Positions 1-8,133 of a stretch of 50,820 nucleotides of DNA are shown here, one piece after another (position 1 is the first letter of the stretch; each line of letters begins with the position of its first letter). This DNA is from Gammaproteobacteria bacterium (GTDB taxonomy: Bacteria > Pseudomonadota > Gammaproteobacteria > Legionellales > Legionellaceae). Both the position numbers and the translations under genes were made by a program. The notes beneath the pieces are model-generated. The model was given only the letters and a program-made list of their open reading frames with translations. It searched no databases and was not told where the DNA came from. Where the stretch lies: NCBI GenBank assembly GCA_013289415.1, contig JABDAB010000009.1, positions 1-50,820 on the forward strand. The letters run 5' to 3'.

Positions 1-114
1 CGGGATTTTAATACAAGCCACCTCTGATGAAGCAATGGGTAGCTGTTAATTATTTTATTGTTTTATCAAACGGTGGTTTCTTAAGACATCAACGAAACCT
101 CATTGCGTGCGCCA

Positions 115-143
115 TTGACTTACACGAATGTCTGGAGTATACT
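115..143 (+). promoter_or_regulatory. Sigma70-type promoter of the HigBA-like operon
   Basis: A TTGACT box (115-120) and a TATACT box (138-143) are separated by exactly 17 bases. This is close to the sigma70 consensus, and transcription would start near 150, about 25 bases before the toxin start codon. Bases 1-110 hold no gene that I can support. Confidence 0.7.
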
Positions 144-174
144 TTTAATATAGTAATCCAATAGTTTATTAACG

Positions 175-486
175 ATGATATTTATTGAGACCCCGATTTT
201 CACGGCAGATTTATACGAATTATTAACAGATGATGAATACGCGGAGTTTCAACGTTATCTTGCTGACAATCCCAGATTGGGAGATGTTATTCAAGATACG
301 GGTGGATTACGTAAAATTCGTTGGGCGGCCAACGGAAAAGGAAAACGGGGTGGTGTGCGAGTAATTTATTATTACTTAACTGCCGATGCACAAATTCGCT
401 TGTTGTTGATTTATAAAAAAGGCATACAAGATAATTTGACTGAAAAACAAAAGAAAATATTACGTAAATTAAATGAGGGGTGGTGA
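175..486 (+). CDS. RelE/HigB-superfamily toxin
   Basis: Small 103-residue basic protein with the RelE/HigB layout: an N-terminal strand (IETPIFTADL), a helical middle, and a GGLRKIRW...GKRGGVRVIYY core in which a strand rich in basic residues is followed by a Y-rich strand. This is the pattern of HigB2/RelE-type ribosome-dependent mRNA interferases. The toxin gene comes first and an XRE-type antitoxin follows directly, the toxin-first order of higBA systems. In this family the toxin cleaves mRNA at the ribosome and is neutralised by the downstream protein. Activity is inferred from family and context. The stop codon overlaps the possible GTG start of the next gene, so the two are translationally coupled. 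Confidence 0.85.
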   Translation: MIFIETPIFTADLYELLTDDEYAEFQRYLADNPRLGDVIQDTGGLRKIRWAANGKGKRGGVRVIYYYLTADAQIRLLLIYKKGIQDNLTEKQKKILRKLNEGW

Positions 487-488
487 TC

Positions 489-779
489 ATGGATAGCAGT
501 TTGTTTGATAAATTAGTTGAAAGCATGACTCAAATGAATGAAATTATTGACGGTGAACGGGCACCATCCCGGGAATTTGTTGTTGATCCGATACAGGTTA
601 AAGATATTCGAAAAGCTACGGGATTAACGCAAGATAAGTTTTGTAAATTAATTGATGTTAAATTGGGGACATTGAGGAATTGGGAGCAGGGGAGACGTGA
701 GCCAACTGGTCCTGCAAAGGCATTGTTGCGGGCGATTAAAAATGATCCTGAGCATGTTCTCGTTGCGCTTGCATGTTGA
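489..779 (+). CDS. XRE-family antitoxin (HigA/NadS-like)
   Basis: Antitoxin partner of the upstream RelE/HigB-like toxin. The C-terminal half holds a helix-turn-helix of the XRE type (IRKATGLTQDKFCKLI...LGTLRNWEQGRREPTGPAK), typical of HigA and NadS antitoxins, which bind their own promoter. The N-terminal 30 residues are acidic and polar and probably wrap the toxin. A GTG at 480 would give a slightly longer protein, but ATG at 489 is preferred because the purine run GAGGGG (475-480) lies at good ribosome-binding distance. The pair probably autoregulates through the promoter at 115-143. An 18-bp perfect palindrome lies about 50 bases downstream. Confidence 0.85.
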   Translation: MDSSLFDKLVESMTQMNEIIDGERAPSREFVVDPIQVKDIRKATGLTQDKFCKLIDVKLGTLRNWEQGRREPTGPAKALLRAIKNDPEHVLVALAC

Positions 780-827
780 TTATTAAAATGGTTTTCACGG
801 CCAATTTATCTCAAAAACAAATTCTGA

Positions 828-845
828 AAGGATAATATTATCCTT
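828..845. repeat. 18-bp perfect palindrome downstream of the antitoxin
   Basis: AAGGATAATATTATCCTT reads the same on both strands. It lies 48 bases after the antitoxin stop, just before the long hairpin at 852. It could be an operator or the base of a weak hairpin; no T-run follows, so a terminator is not supported. Confidence 0.6.
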
Positions 846-851
846 AATTTA

Positions 852-941
852 CGCGATGCTCAACTTTTCACGGAACAATTCGAGCCCGCGCCCGTGACCG
901 AGCCCGGGCTCGAATTGTTCCGTGAAAAGTTGAGCATCGCG
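852..941. repeat. Long near-perfect hairpin, 36-bp identical arms
   Basis: The arms 852-887 and 906-941 are exact reverse complements over 36 bases, starting with CGCGATGCTCAAC and ending in GAGCCC at the loop. The 18-base centre (888-905) is GC-rich and contains CGTGACCGAGCCC. A related GC-rich core occurs near the right end of the window (50567-50600). No reading frame crosses it. Perfect arms suggest a recently inserted or actively maintained palindromic element. The gap 780-1116 otherwise contains only the short palindromes annotated separately. Confidence 0.9.
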
Positions 942-962
942 TTAGATAGGTAAATTCCATCC

Positions 963-982
963 ACTACATCCTGTAGTATAAT
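963..982 (+). promoter_or_regulatory. Orphan operator/promoter-like palindrome
   Basis: ACTACA-TCC-TGTAGT (963-977) is a perfect inverted repeat that runs into TATAAT (977-982). The layout matches the hicAB operator at 20158-20176, where ACTACATATAGT also runs into TATAAT. No toxin-antitoxin gene follows here, only a 16-codon open frame from a GTG at about 1021, so it may be the remains of a lost module. Confidence 0.35.
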
Positions 983-1088
983 TTTAAAAAAGCGTCGGTG
1001 AAATTAATATAAATGGCATGGTGAGTGCGATTAAGAAACATCTAAAAAAACATCTTTGTAAAGTGGCTTAATTCAGAAGATTCAATCA

Positions 1089-1115
1089 GGTCTGTCCCAT
1101 CAAATGCGACAGACC
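1089..1115. repeat. Short inverted repeat beside the Kelch gene stop
   Basis: GGTCTGTC (1089-1096) and GACAGACC (1108-1115) form a perfect 8-bp stem with an 11-base loop, immediately past the minus-strand stop codon at 1117-1119. It resembles the GGTCTG/CAGACC ends of the element at 45020-45072. No T-run supports a terminator. Confidence 0.55.
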
Positions 1116-1116
1116 A

Positions 1117-2805
1117 TCAATACTTCCATAAATCATTGAGAAAACCCTCGTTGCTAGCGCTATCATAACCATTCCCCCCAAAGAGCCAAAGATTACCACT
1201 GGTATCGGCCCAGCTGATAGATCGTTCCCTGGCTCCGGGAATATTGCTTGGAGCAGGAGTGCCTAAAGTGCCATAAGTGCCCGGAACATTTTTTAGATTA
1301 CTCCCGCCAACCCAAGTCCAAAATCCAGTCTGAATGTCATATTTCCATAAATCATTGAGGTCACCCAAGAGGTTATCGCTATCAAAACCTAGCCCTCCAA
1401 AGAGCCAAAGATTACCACTGGCATCAGCCCAGCTGATAGAGCTATTACGTGCCCCGGGAATATTGCCCGAAGCAGGAGTACCCAAAGTGCCATAAGTGCT
1501 AGTAGCATCGCCTGTATCACTCCCCCCGACCCAGGTCCAAAATCCAGTCTGAATGTCATATTTCCATAAATCATTGAGTTGACTTGCGAAGCTGCTACTA
1601 CTATCAAAACCATTCCCCCCAAAGAGCCAAAGATTGCCACTGGCATCGGCCCAACTGATAGAGAAATTACGAGCCCCGGGAATATTGCCCGGAGCAGGAG
1701 TGCCTAAAGTGCCATAAATGCCATTAGCTTGTGTTGTATTACTCCCGCCAACCCAAGTCCAAAATCCAGTCTGAATGTCATATTTCCATAAATCATTGAG
1801 GTCATTCGCGCTGCCACTGCTGCTACCAATACCATTCCCTCCAAAGAGCCAAAGATTACCACTGGCATCGGCCCAGCTGATAGAGCCACTACGCGCCCCG
1901 GGAATATTCCCCGAAGCAGGAGTGCCTAAAGTGCCATAAGTGCCAGTAGCATTTTTTGTATTACTCCCGCCAACCCAAGTCCAAAATCCAGTCTGAATGT
2001 CATATTTCCATAAATCATTGAGTGGACCTGCGATGGCGGCGCCACTAGGAACAAGACCATTCCCCCCAAAGAGCCAAAGATTACCACTGGCATCGGTCCA
2101 GCTGATAGAGTCCTTACGCGCCCCGGGAATATTGCCCGAAGCAGGAGTGCCTAAAGTGCCATAAGTGCCACGAGCATTTTTTGTATTACTCCCGCTAACC
2201 CAAGTCCACAATCCAGTCTGAATGTCATATTTCCATAAATCATTGAGTGAACCTGTGCCACTACTAGTACTTAGACCAGTCCCCCCAAAGAGCCACAGAT
2301 TACCACTGGCATCGACCCAGCTGATAGAGCCACTACGCGCTCCAGGAATATTGCCCGAAGCAGGAGCGCCTAAAGTGCCATAAGTACCAGTAACATTTGT
2401 GATCTCACTCCCTCCTTCCCAAGTCCATCCAGCCACAACAGAGAGTGAAAAGAGCTGACACGAGAGAGGTCCTGTCCCATTGAGACAAAGAGTAAATCCA
2501 ACAGTCCCGGAAGGCCCAGCAAGAACAATAGAAGCAGGCGCGTTATGACTGACTGGAAACAAACAAAAACCATTGTTAGCGTTAGAGCATTGAGCACTGG
2601 CAGTTGAGAGCGCATATCCCAGAGTATTAATTTTAATCCCCGCGGCAGGGTAGTAATGATTAGGCGGGGTGGTATTGATAGTAAGCGTAAGGCCTAACGC
2701 TGACACATTAAAAAGAGGCCCGGTGGTTCCAGCATAGGAGGCAGTCACCCCCAGAAGGAAAAAAGCGAGAGCTAATCTCAGTTTACCAAACAACCTATGC
2801 ATCAT
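1117..2805 (-). CDS. Secreted Kelch-repeat (beta-propeller) protein
   Basis: A 562-residue protein with a clear Sec signal peptide (LALAFFLLGVTASYAG, cleavage near residue 25). A Cys-containing domain of about 100 residues follows, then six tandem repeats of about 73 residues. Each repeat carries YGTLGTPASGNIPGAR, ISWADASGNLWLFGG and NDLWKYDIQTGFWTW. The WLFGG and NDLWKYD motifs are the Kelch/galactose-oxidase blade signature, so this is probably a six-bladed propeller secreted to the periplasm or outside. Repeats are near identical at DNA level (period about 218 bp), which favours blade gain or loss by recombination. The reading frame stops at NDLWKY, one strand short of a full blade; the strand may be completed by the N-terminus (Velcro closure). 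The function is unknown; carbohydrate or protein binding is possible. Confidence 0.85.
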   Translation of the reverse strand: MMHRLFGKLRLALAFFLLGVTASYAGTTGPLFNVSALGLTLTINTTPPNHYYPAAGIKINTLGYALSTASAQCSNANNGFCLFPVSHNAPASIVLAGPSGTVGFTLCLNGTGPLSCQLFSLSVVAGWTWEGGSEITNVTGTYGTLGAPASGNIPGARSGSISWVDASGNLWLFGGTGLSTSSGTGSLNDLWKYDIQTGLWTWVSGSNTKNARGTYGTLGTPASGNIPGARKDSISWTDASGNLWLFGGNGLVPSGAAIAGPLNDLWKYDIQTGFWTWVGGSNTKNATGTYGTLGTPASGNIPGARSGSISWADASGNLWLFGGNGIGSSSGSANDLNDLWKYDIQTGFWTWVGGSNTTQANGIYGTLGTPAPGNIPGARNFSISWADASGNLWLFGGNGFDSSSSFASQLNDLWKYDIQTGFWTWVGGSDTGDATSTYGTLGTPASGNIPGARNSSISWADASGNLWLFGGLGFDSDNLLGDLNDLWKYDIQTGFWTWVGGSNLKNVPGTYGTLGTPAPSNIPGARERSISWADTSGNLWLFGGNGYDSASNEGFLNDLWKY

Positions 2806-2973
2806 GAGTAAATTCCTTGTTTAAAGCGTTGGTAAACGGTAATAGCAGCGAAAACAGCATTAGCAAAAGTGGGGCAGGGATGAGGAAAAAGTCTTCATAA
2901 TTCGCATGCAACATCCTTGTTCATTTTTATGATCAAGACATCTTACAATAATAATGTGACGATATCCATGTAT

Positions 2974-2998
2974 TTTAGTGCTATTATAGAGCACTAAA
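2974..2998. repeat. Hairpin upstream of queA
   Basis: TTTAGTGCT (2974-2982) and AGCACTAAA (2990-2998) make a perfect 9-bp stem with a 7-base loop, ending 18 bases before the queA start. It could be part of the queA leader or an operator. No further evidence distinguishes these. Confidence 0.5.
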
Positions 2999-3016
2999 GA
3001 CCATTCAGGCTGTAAA

Positions 3017-4030
3017 ATGAAACGAGAAGATTTTAATTTTGAATTACCCCCGGAATTGATTGCGCAATATCCTTTACCCAATCGAAGTGATTCCCGCCTA
3101 TTAACCTATCAACGTGAAACAGAACGTTGTGAGCATCATGCGTTTAGGGAACTGGCGGATTTTCTTGAACCAGGTGATCTGCTGGTGATGAATGATAGTC
3201 AGGTGATACCTGCGCGTTTATATGGTCGGAAAGCCAGTGGTGGTCAGGTGGAGCTGCTGGTTGAGCGCATACTGGAGAATGGTGAGTTTTTAGCGCATAT
3301 CAAAGCTAGTAAAGCCCTTAAAGCCGGTGGTGTTATTCATTTGGATAATCATTGGCGTATTGATGTGTTGGGACGGCAGGATGATTTGTTTCTTTGCCAT
3401 GTTGATGGCTCACTGGATACGATGTTGCATGATATTGGTCATGTGCCTTTGCCACCTTATATTACCCGAACAGATGAGTCCCAGGATTTAACGCGTTATC
3501 AAACTGTTTATGCCCGTCATAAAGGGTCTGTTGCAGCTCCTACTGCGGGTTTGCATTTTGATGATGCTGTTCTGGCGAGTTTGCGGGGGCGTGGGGTATC
3601 GATAGCTTATTCTACCTTGCATGTGGGGGCTGGGACGTTTCGGCCGGTTCGTTGTGATGAAATCAAAGATCATAAAATGCATTTTGAACGGTTTACCGTG
3701 ACGGACGCACTGTGTGATGCTGTTAATGCGACGCATGCTGCTGGAAAGCGGGTGATTGCTGTAGGAACGACGGCTTTGCGTAGTTTGGAAAGTGCCGCGA
3801 TAGATGGAGAAATAAAGGCTTGTAGTCGTGATACAGATATTTTTATTTCTCCGGGGTATCGGTTCAAAGTATGCGATGGTTTGATCACCAATTTTCATTT
3901 GCCAGAATCAACACTGTTGATGTTGGTGTCGGCATTTATTGGCCATACGCAGGCTATGGCGCTTTACCGGGAAGCAATCGAAAATGGATATCGATTTTTT
4001 AGTTATGGTGATACTAGCTTGTTGTTGTGA
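3017..4030 (+). CDS. queA: S-adenosylmethionine:tRNA ribosyltransferase-isomerase
   Basis: QueA moves the ribosyl group of S-adenosylmethionine onto 7-aminomethyl-7-deazaguanine in tRNA to form epoxyqueuosine, the penultimate step of queuosine synthesis, in the cytoplasm. The protein is 337 residues, normal for the family, and starts with the typical FNFELPPELIAQYPLP. It contains RLLVMNDSQVIPARLYG-like residues, GSVAAPTAGLHF and STLHVGAGTFRPV, all QueA hallmarks, and ends with a NFHLPESTLLMLVSAF motif. It overlaps or abuts the TGT-like gene and heads the conserved queA-tgt-yajC-secD-secF order. The ribosome-binding site is weak (GGCTG). Confidence 0.97.
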   Translation: MKREDFNFELPPELIAQYPLPNRSDSRLLTYQRETERCEHHAFRELADFLEPGDLLVMNDSQVIPARLYGRKASGGQVELLVERILENGEFLAHIKASKALKAGGVIHLDNHWRIDVLGRQDDLFLCHVDGSLDTMLHDIGHVPLPPYITRTDESQDLTRYQTVYARHKGSVAAPTAGLHFDDAVLASLRGRGVSIAYSTLHVGAGTFRPVRCDEIKDHKMHFERFTVTDALCDAVNATHAAGKRVIAVGTTALRSLESAAIDGEIKACSRDTDIFISPGYRFKVCDGLITNFHLPESTLLMLVSAFIGHTQAMALYREAIENGYRFFSYGDTSLLL

Positions 4031-4044
4031 GGGGTGAATTAATC

Positions 4045-4875
4045 ATGAAAAATCAACGAAGTTGTTTTATTCCTGTTTTTACATCCGAAGCAGGGCGTTG
4101 TCTCACTGTGGCAAATTGGCAGGAGTTGGGTGTTAGCATGGCTGCATATGATTTAACCTCATTGCTAATGAAGCCCGGGCTGGAGTTTTTAAGTACCTTG
4201 CCTGATTTGACGACATACACAGGATGGAAGGGTAGTGTGGTTTTGAATGCTACTATGCCTGAAATCGACAGGGAAGGCGGGTATACATTACGGTCTGAAT
4301 ATGATGGAAGTCGCCGACGTTATACGCCTGATGATATTGTCATGTTAATTACGCAACTGAAACCTCAATGGGTTATTTTACCTGAAGGTATGCAAAATGC
4401 ATGGCAATCATTGCCGGAAACCATATTGCCATTTTTTGCCCCAGCTGATCTGCCACAGTATGCTGATAAGCCATATGGGGTGTATTTTCTTTACGATGCA
4501 GCCACCCCAATGTCCTCGTTAGTAGAAAAAATTCAGACATTTCAGACAGATAAAAATATCCCATGCTATGTTGGCGGTGAGCTGAGTGTGCCCTTGATGC
4601 AAGAATTGGCAAGTTTGGGCGTCGAATATCTCGCGTCAGATGTTCCTGCACAAGATGCCTGTCAAGGGAAGCTGTATTGTCAGGAAGGCATAGTTTTATT
4701 AAAAGATGATACACAACGTTTGGATTTTAGTGTAATTGATGAACAATGCGACTGCCCAACATGTAAGCAACAATTAACGCGGGCATATTTGCATCATTTG
4801 CTAGAACATACGCCATTATTATGTCAGCGATTTTTGATCCAGCACAATGTGAGCTTTGCGGGGTTGAATGGGTAA
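4045..4875 (+). CDS. TGT-like protein lacking catalytic residues
   Basis: It occupies the place where tgt (tRNA-guanine transglycosylase) normally sits between queA and yajC. At 276 residues it is about 100 shorter than active enzymes. The C-terminal zinc site is intact: C235-x-C237-x2-C240 and H267, within CDCPTCKQQLTRAYLHHL and QHN. A central stretch (YTLRSEYDGSRRRYTPDDI) matches the TGT sequence before the general acid Asp, but the FDEC motif itself reads LPEG. The nucleophile region FDCVLPTR is replaced by LASDVPAQ, with Ala197 at the nucleophile position. The GGFQVF and QGG motifs are also absent. It is therefore probably not a transglycosylase by itself and may be a partner subunit, like eukaryotic QTRT2, or a decaying gene. 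ATG 4045 is chosen over GTG 4027 because of the GAGGGG ribosome-binding site at 4029-4034. Confidence 0.7.
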   Translation: MKNQRSCFIPVFTSEAGRCLTVANWQELGVSMAAYDLTSLLMKPGLEFLSTLPDLTTYTGWKGSVVLNATMPEIDREGGYTLRSEYDGSRRRYTPDDIVMLITQLKPQWVILPEGMQNAWQSLPETILPFFAPADLPQYADKPYGVYFLYDAATPMSSLVEKIQTFQTDKNIPCYVGGELSVPLMQELASLGVEYLASDVPAQDACQGKLYCQEGIVLLKDDTQRLDFSVIDEQCDCPTCKQQLTRAYLHHLLEHTPLLCQRFLIQHNVSFAGLNG

Positions 4876-4940
4876 AATATGGATGCTCCTCATTTACGCC
4901 GGCTGTAAATCCCGATATGATGTGACGCAAATCATTGGAT

Positions 4941-4970
4941 AAGCCACATGTGGGTTTTTGCATGTGGCTT
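4941..4970 (+). promoter_or_regulatory. Hairpin in the yajC leader
   Basis: AAGCCACATG (4941-4950) and CATGTGGCTT (4961-4970) form a perfect 10-bp stem with a TGGGTTTTTG loop, 25 bases before yajC. The position suggests a leader RNA structure or a partial terminator between the tgt-like gene and yajC. No T-run follows the stem. Confidence 0.5.
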
Positions 4971-4995
4971 GTCCAAACTCAAATAGGAGATAAAA

Positions 4996-5331
4996 ATGAG
5001 TTTATTTGGCAGTACTGCTGTTGCGACAGCTGGTTCAGCAGTTCCCGCTCAGGCGGATGGAACGTTTTCAATGATCATGATTGCAGCCATTTTTGTGCTG
5101 TTTTATTTTATGTTAATTCGACCGCAGAATAAGCGCGCTAAAGAACATCGTGAGCTGGTTGGTCAATTAAAAAAAGGCGATGAAGTGATTACATCTGGTG
5201 GCTTGCTGGCTAAAGTGATGAGCCTTGATGAGCAATACATCAAAGTGAGCATTGCAGAAGGTGTTGAAGTCAGTTTGCAACGCAGTGCTGTAAGCACGGT
5301 TTTGCCTAAAGGTACCCTTAAATCCTTGTAA
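4996..5331 (+). CDS. yajC: Sec translocon accessory subunit YajC
   Basis: YajC associates with SecDF in the inner membrane and assists SecYEG-dependent export. The 111-residue protein has one N-terminal membrane segment (FSMIMIAAIFVLFYFMLI) followed by the diagnostic RPQNKRAKEHRELV and LKKGDEVITSGGLLAKV. A good ribosome-binding site (TAGGAGA, 4984-4990) precedes the ATG. Next in the operon are secD and secF, the conserved order. Confidence 0.97.
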   Translation: MSLFGSTAVATAGSAVPAQADGTFSMIMIAAIFVLFYFMLIRPQNKRAKEHRELVGQLKKGDEVITSGGLLAKVMSLDEQYIKVSIAEGVEVSLQRSAVSTVLPKGTLKSL

Positions 5332-5346
5332 GCGAGTTATACGGAC

Positions 5347-7203
5347 ATGCAAAATAAATATCCACTTTGGAAGAATCTTTTATTGATTGCGATTGCTGTG
5401 ATTGGCTTGGTCTATGCCATTCCCAATTTATTCAGCGAAGATCCAGTACTGCAAATTTCGTCCCAAGCATCTGTGGCACCACAGGAATTGGAAGATCATG
5501 CACGTAAACTGCTGGATGATGCGAAAATAAAATATCACGGTATGTCACTCAGTGATGAGGGATTAGAAGTTCGTTTTGCTTCAACCGACACGCAATTATT
5601 AGCGCGTGATGTGATTAAAAACGGTCTGGGTGAGCAATACACAGTAGCTTTGAATCTGGCCCCATCAACTCCAGCCTGGTTGCGAGTTTTGCATGCCGAG
5701 CCCATGAAGCAAGGCCTGGATTTACGTGGTGGAGTGCACTTTCTTCTTGAAGTGGATATTGATAGTGTTATTAATCGTCGTTACGAAGGCATGACAAAAA
5801 GTATTGGCCAGGATTTGCGCGAAGCGAGTGTGCGCTATGCGGGCATACGGTATATCGTGAACAAAGGCATCGATTTGCGTTTTCGGACAACGGAAGCACG
5901 AAGTGAGGCGCTGACCGTCCTTGAACAAAAAGCGTCTGGTCTCGGGTTTGAAAAATCAAAAGATGGATTTTCATTGATGGCTTCCATGTCACCCACTGAA
6001 CTCAATACCATTCGACAAAATACCATTGAACAAACCATGAGCATTTTACGCAAGCGCGTGAATGAGCTGGGCGTGGGTGAAGCCATCGTTCAACAACAGG
6101 GTTCAACCCGTGTGGCTGTCGATTTGCCCGGTATTCAGGATGCGGCTCGCGCCAAACAGATTCTGGGTGGTACAGCAACCTTGCAATTTCACTTGGTTGA
6201 TGCGGAAAACGACCCGCAGATTGCCAAACAAACTGGATCAGTGCCGATCAGCAGTAAACTGTATATGATGAGTGGCCGTCCAATCTTATTGAAACGCCAA
6301 GTAGTTTTAAGTGGTGATTCAATTACTAGTGCCGTTTCAAGCATCGATCAACAATCTGCAACTCCCAATGTGCAAATTCAACTGGGGGGAGGCGGGGAGT
6401 CATTTTTCACCAAGGTAACGCGTGAAAATATTGGCAAGCGCATGGCGATTGTTTATGTTGAAAGCAAAACAACCATGCAAACCATTGATGGTAAGGCAAA
6501 ACGCATAACGCTGCGAGAAGAGCGTGTGATTAGTGCGCCGGTCATTCAAAGTGCATTGGGTAATAATTTCCAGATTACAGGTATAACCGATAGTAAAGAG
6601 GCCGGTGATTTAGCACTTCTGTTACGTGCTGGTGCATTGCCTGCCGCTATCTATCCGGTTGAAGAACGCACTGTAGGACCTACATTGGGTAAGGAAAATA
6701 TTCAACGTGGCATGATTTCACTAGCGGTTGGCATGGGGTTAATTCTGGTGTTGATGCTAGTTTATTATCGCCTTTTTGGATTGGTCGCGAATATTGCTTT
6801 GGTGCTTAACCTGATACTGCTGTGTGCGTTATTATCAATTATTGGTGCCACACTAACCTTGCCAGGTATTGCGGGTATCGTGCTGACAGTGGGCATGGCA
6901 GTTGATGCAAACGTGCTCATTTATGAGCGAATACGTGAAGAGTTACGCCATGGTTTGTCGCCACAAGCCGCTATATTCGCAGGCTATGAAAGGGCTTTTG
7001 CCACGATTCTCGATGCTAATATTACCACGTTGATCGTGGGTATTGTGTTGTTTTCTGTAGGAACAGGGCCTGTGCGTGGTTTTGCAGTTACGTTATCACT
7101 GGGCTTGCTGACGTCCATGCTCACCGCAGTCACCTACACACGCGCCATCGTTAATGCAGTATATGGCGGTCGAAACGTACAAAAATTATCAATTGGTATT
7201 TGA
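5347..7203 (+). CDS. secD: Protein translocase subunit SecD
   Basis: SecD is the larger half of the proton-driven SecDF motor that completes protein translocation on the periplasmic side. The 618-residue protein is normal in length. It has an N-terminal membrane segment (LLLIAIAVIGLVYAIPNLF), the P1 head start MKQGLDLRGGVHFLLEVD, and a five-helix C-terminal membrane block with GMAVDANVLIYERIREELR, the conserved RND/SecD motif whose Asp relays protons. It starts 15 bases after yajC and is followed 12 bases later by secF, so the genes are clearly co-transcribed. Confidence 0.98.
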   Translation: MQNKYPLWKNLLLIAIAVIGLVYAIPNLFSEDPVLQISSQASVAPQELEDHARKLLDDAKIKYHGMSLSDEGLEVRFASTDTQLLARDVIKNGLGEQYTVALNLAPSTPAWLRVLHAEPMKQGLDLRGGVHFLLEVDIDSVINRRYEGMTKSIGQDLREASVRYAGIRYIVNKGIDLRFRTTEARSEALTVLEQKASGLGFEKSKDGFSLMASMSPTELNTIRQNTIEQTMSILRKRVNELGVGEAIVQQQGSTRVAVDLPGIQDAARAKQILGGTATLQFHLVDAENDPQIAKQTGSVPISSKLYMMSGRPILLKRQVVLSGDSITSAVSSIDQQSATPNVQIQLGGGGESFFTKVTRENIGKRMAIVYVESKTTMQTIDGKAKRITLREERVISAPVIQSALGNNFQITGITDSKEAGDLALLLRAGALPAAIYPVEERTVGPTLGKENIQRGMISLAVGMGLILVLMLVYYRLFGLVANIALVLNLILLCALLSIIGATLTLPGIAGIVLTVGMAVDANVLIYERIREELRHGLSPQAAIFAGYERAFATILDANITTLIVGIVLFSVGTGPVRGFAVTLSLGLLTSMLTAVTYTRAIVNAVYGGRNVQKLSIGI

Positions 7204-7215
7204 AGCGAGGCTTAG

Positions 7216-8133
7216 ATGGAATTTTTTAATCCAAATTCAAACGTGGACTTCATGGGCGCCCGGAAATGGGCTGCCTTGCTATCTATCTTAATTTTCGTGA
7301 CCTCGATTACAGCCTTGATGGTGAACGGGTTGAAATGGGGTCTGGATTTTACAGGTGGAACACAAATTCAGGTTGCTTACACGCAGCCGGCTGATTTACC
7401 GGGTATTCGTGCAGCTTTATTTAAAATTGGGTTTCAGGAAGCACAGGTCATTAGCTATGGCACGTCAAAAGACGTATTAATCAGCATTGCGCCACACAAA
7501 GACTTGGAGCAAAGCACGATCGTTGAGAAGATAATGAACGCTTTGCCTGGAGCGGTGAGTCAACGGGTTGATTTTGTTGGTCCGCAAGTAGGTCAGGAGT
7601 TAGCTACTAAAGGCGCGCTGGCCATTATTATCGCTTTGTTGGCTACCATGATTTATATCGCGATGCGGTTTGAATATCGTTTGGCCTTTAGCTCTGCAGT
7701 TGCTTTAATCCATGATCCGGTTCTGATTCTTGGTGTTTTCGCCATGTTTCACATTGAATTTGATTTAAAAGCGCTGGCAGGTTTGCTCGCCGTCATTGGG
7801 TATTCGTTAAATGACACTATTGTAGTGTTTGATCGCGTACGAGAAAACTTCATTAAAATTCGCCGTGCAAGCTCTATAGAGATCATGAATACTTCTATTA
7901 ACCAAACTCTCTCTAGAACGATCATGACATCGGTGTTGACCCTGTTCGTTGTGGTTTCACTGTTCGTGTATGGCGGTGCAGATATTCACGGATTTGCATT
8001 GGCGTTGATCATTGGGATTATTGTGGGAACCTATTCATCTATTTACGTGGCAGGTGCCTTGGCTGTGGTCATGGGATTGGATAGAAAGGATTTCCTGCCG
8101 AATCAGCGCAAAGAAATTGACGACAGGCCTTAG
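7216..8133 (+). CDS. secF: Protein translocase subunit SecF
   Basis: Second half of the SecDF export motor, in the inner membrane. It has 305 residues, usual for the family, with an N-terminal helix (WAALLSILIFVTSITALMVNGL), the GLDFTGGTQIQV motif, and five C-terminal membrane helices. One of these carries GYSLNDTIVVFDRVREN, the SecF signature. The TAG stop codon (8131-8133) coincides with the left edge of a long inverted-repeat element. Confidence 0.98.
   Translation: MEFFNPNSNVDFMGARKWAALLSILIFVTSITALMVNGLKWGLDFTGGTQIQVAYTQPADLPGIRAALFKIGFQEAQVISYGTSKDVLISIAPHKDLEQSTIVEKIMNALPGAVSQRVDFVGPQVGQELATKGALAIIIALLATMIYIAMRFEYRLAFSSAVALIHDPVLILGVFAMFHIEFDLKALAGLLAVIGYSLNDTIVVFDRVRENFIKIRRASSIEIMNTSINQTLSRTIMTSVLTLFVVVSLFVYGGADIHGFALALIIGIIVGTYSSIYVAGALAVVMGLDRKDFLPNQRKEIDDRP

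Noticed and set aside
1..49. A 15-codon open frame entering from the left edge and ending TAA at 47-49
   Set aside because: Too short to show coding character or family; could be chance.
1021..1071. A 16-codon frame from GTG (VSAIKKHLKKH...) after the orphan operator
   Set aside because: No good ribosome-binding site and no recognisable family; mentioned only as possible remnant.
1089..1115. Rho-independent terminator for the Kelch gene
   Set aside because: The 8-bp stem lacks a following T-run on the minus strand, so it is listed only as an inverted repeat.
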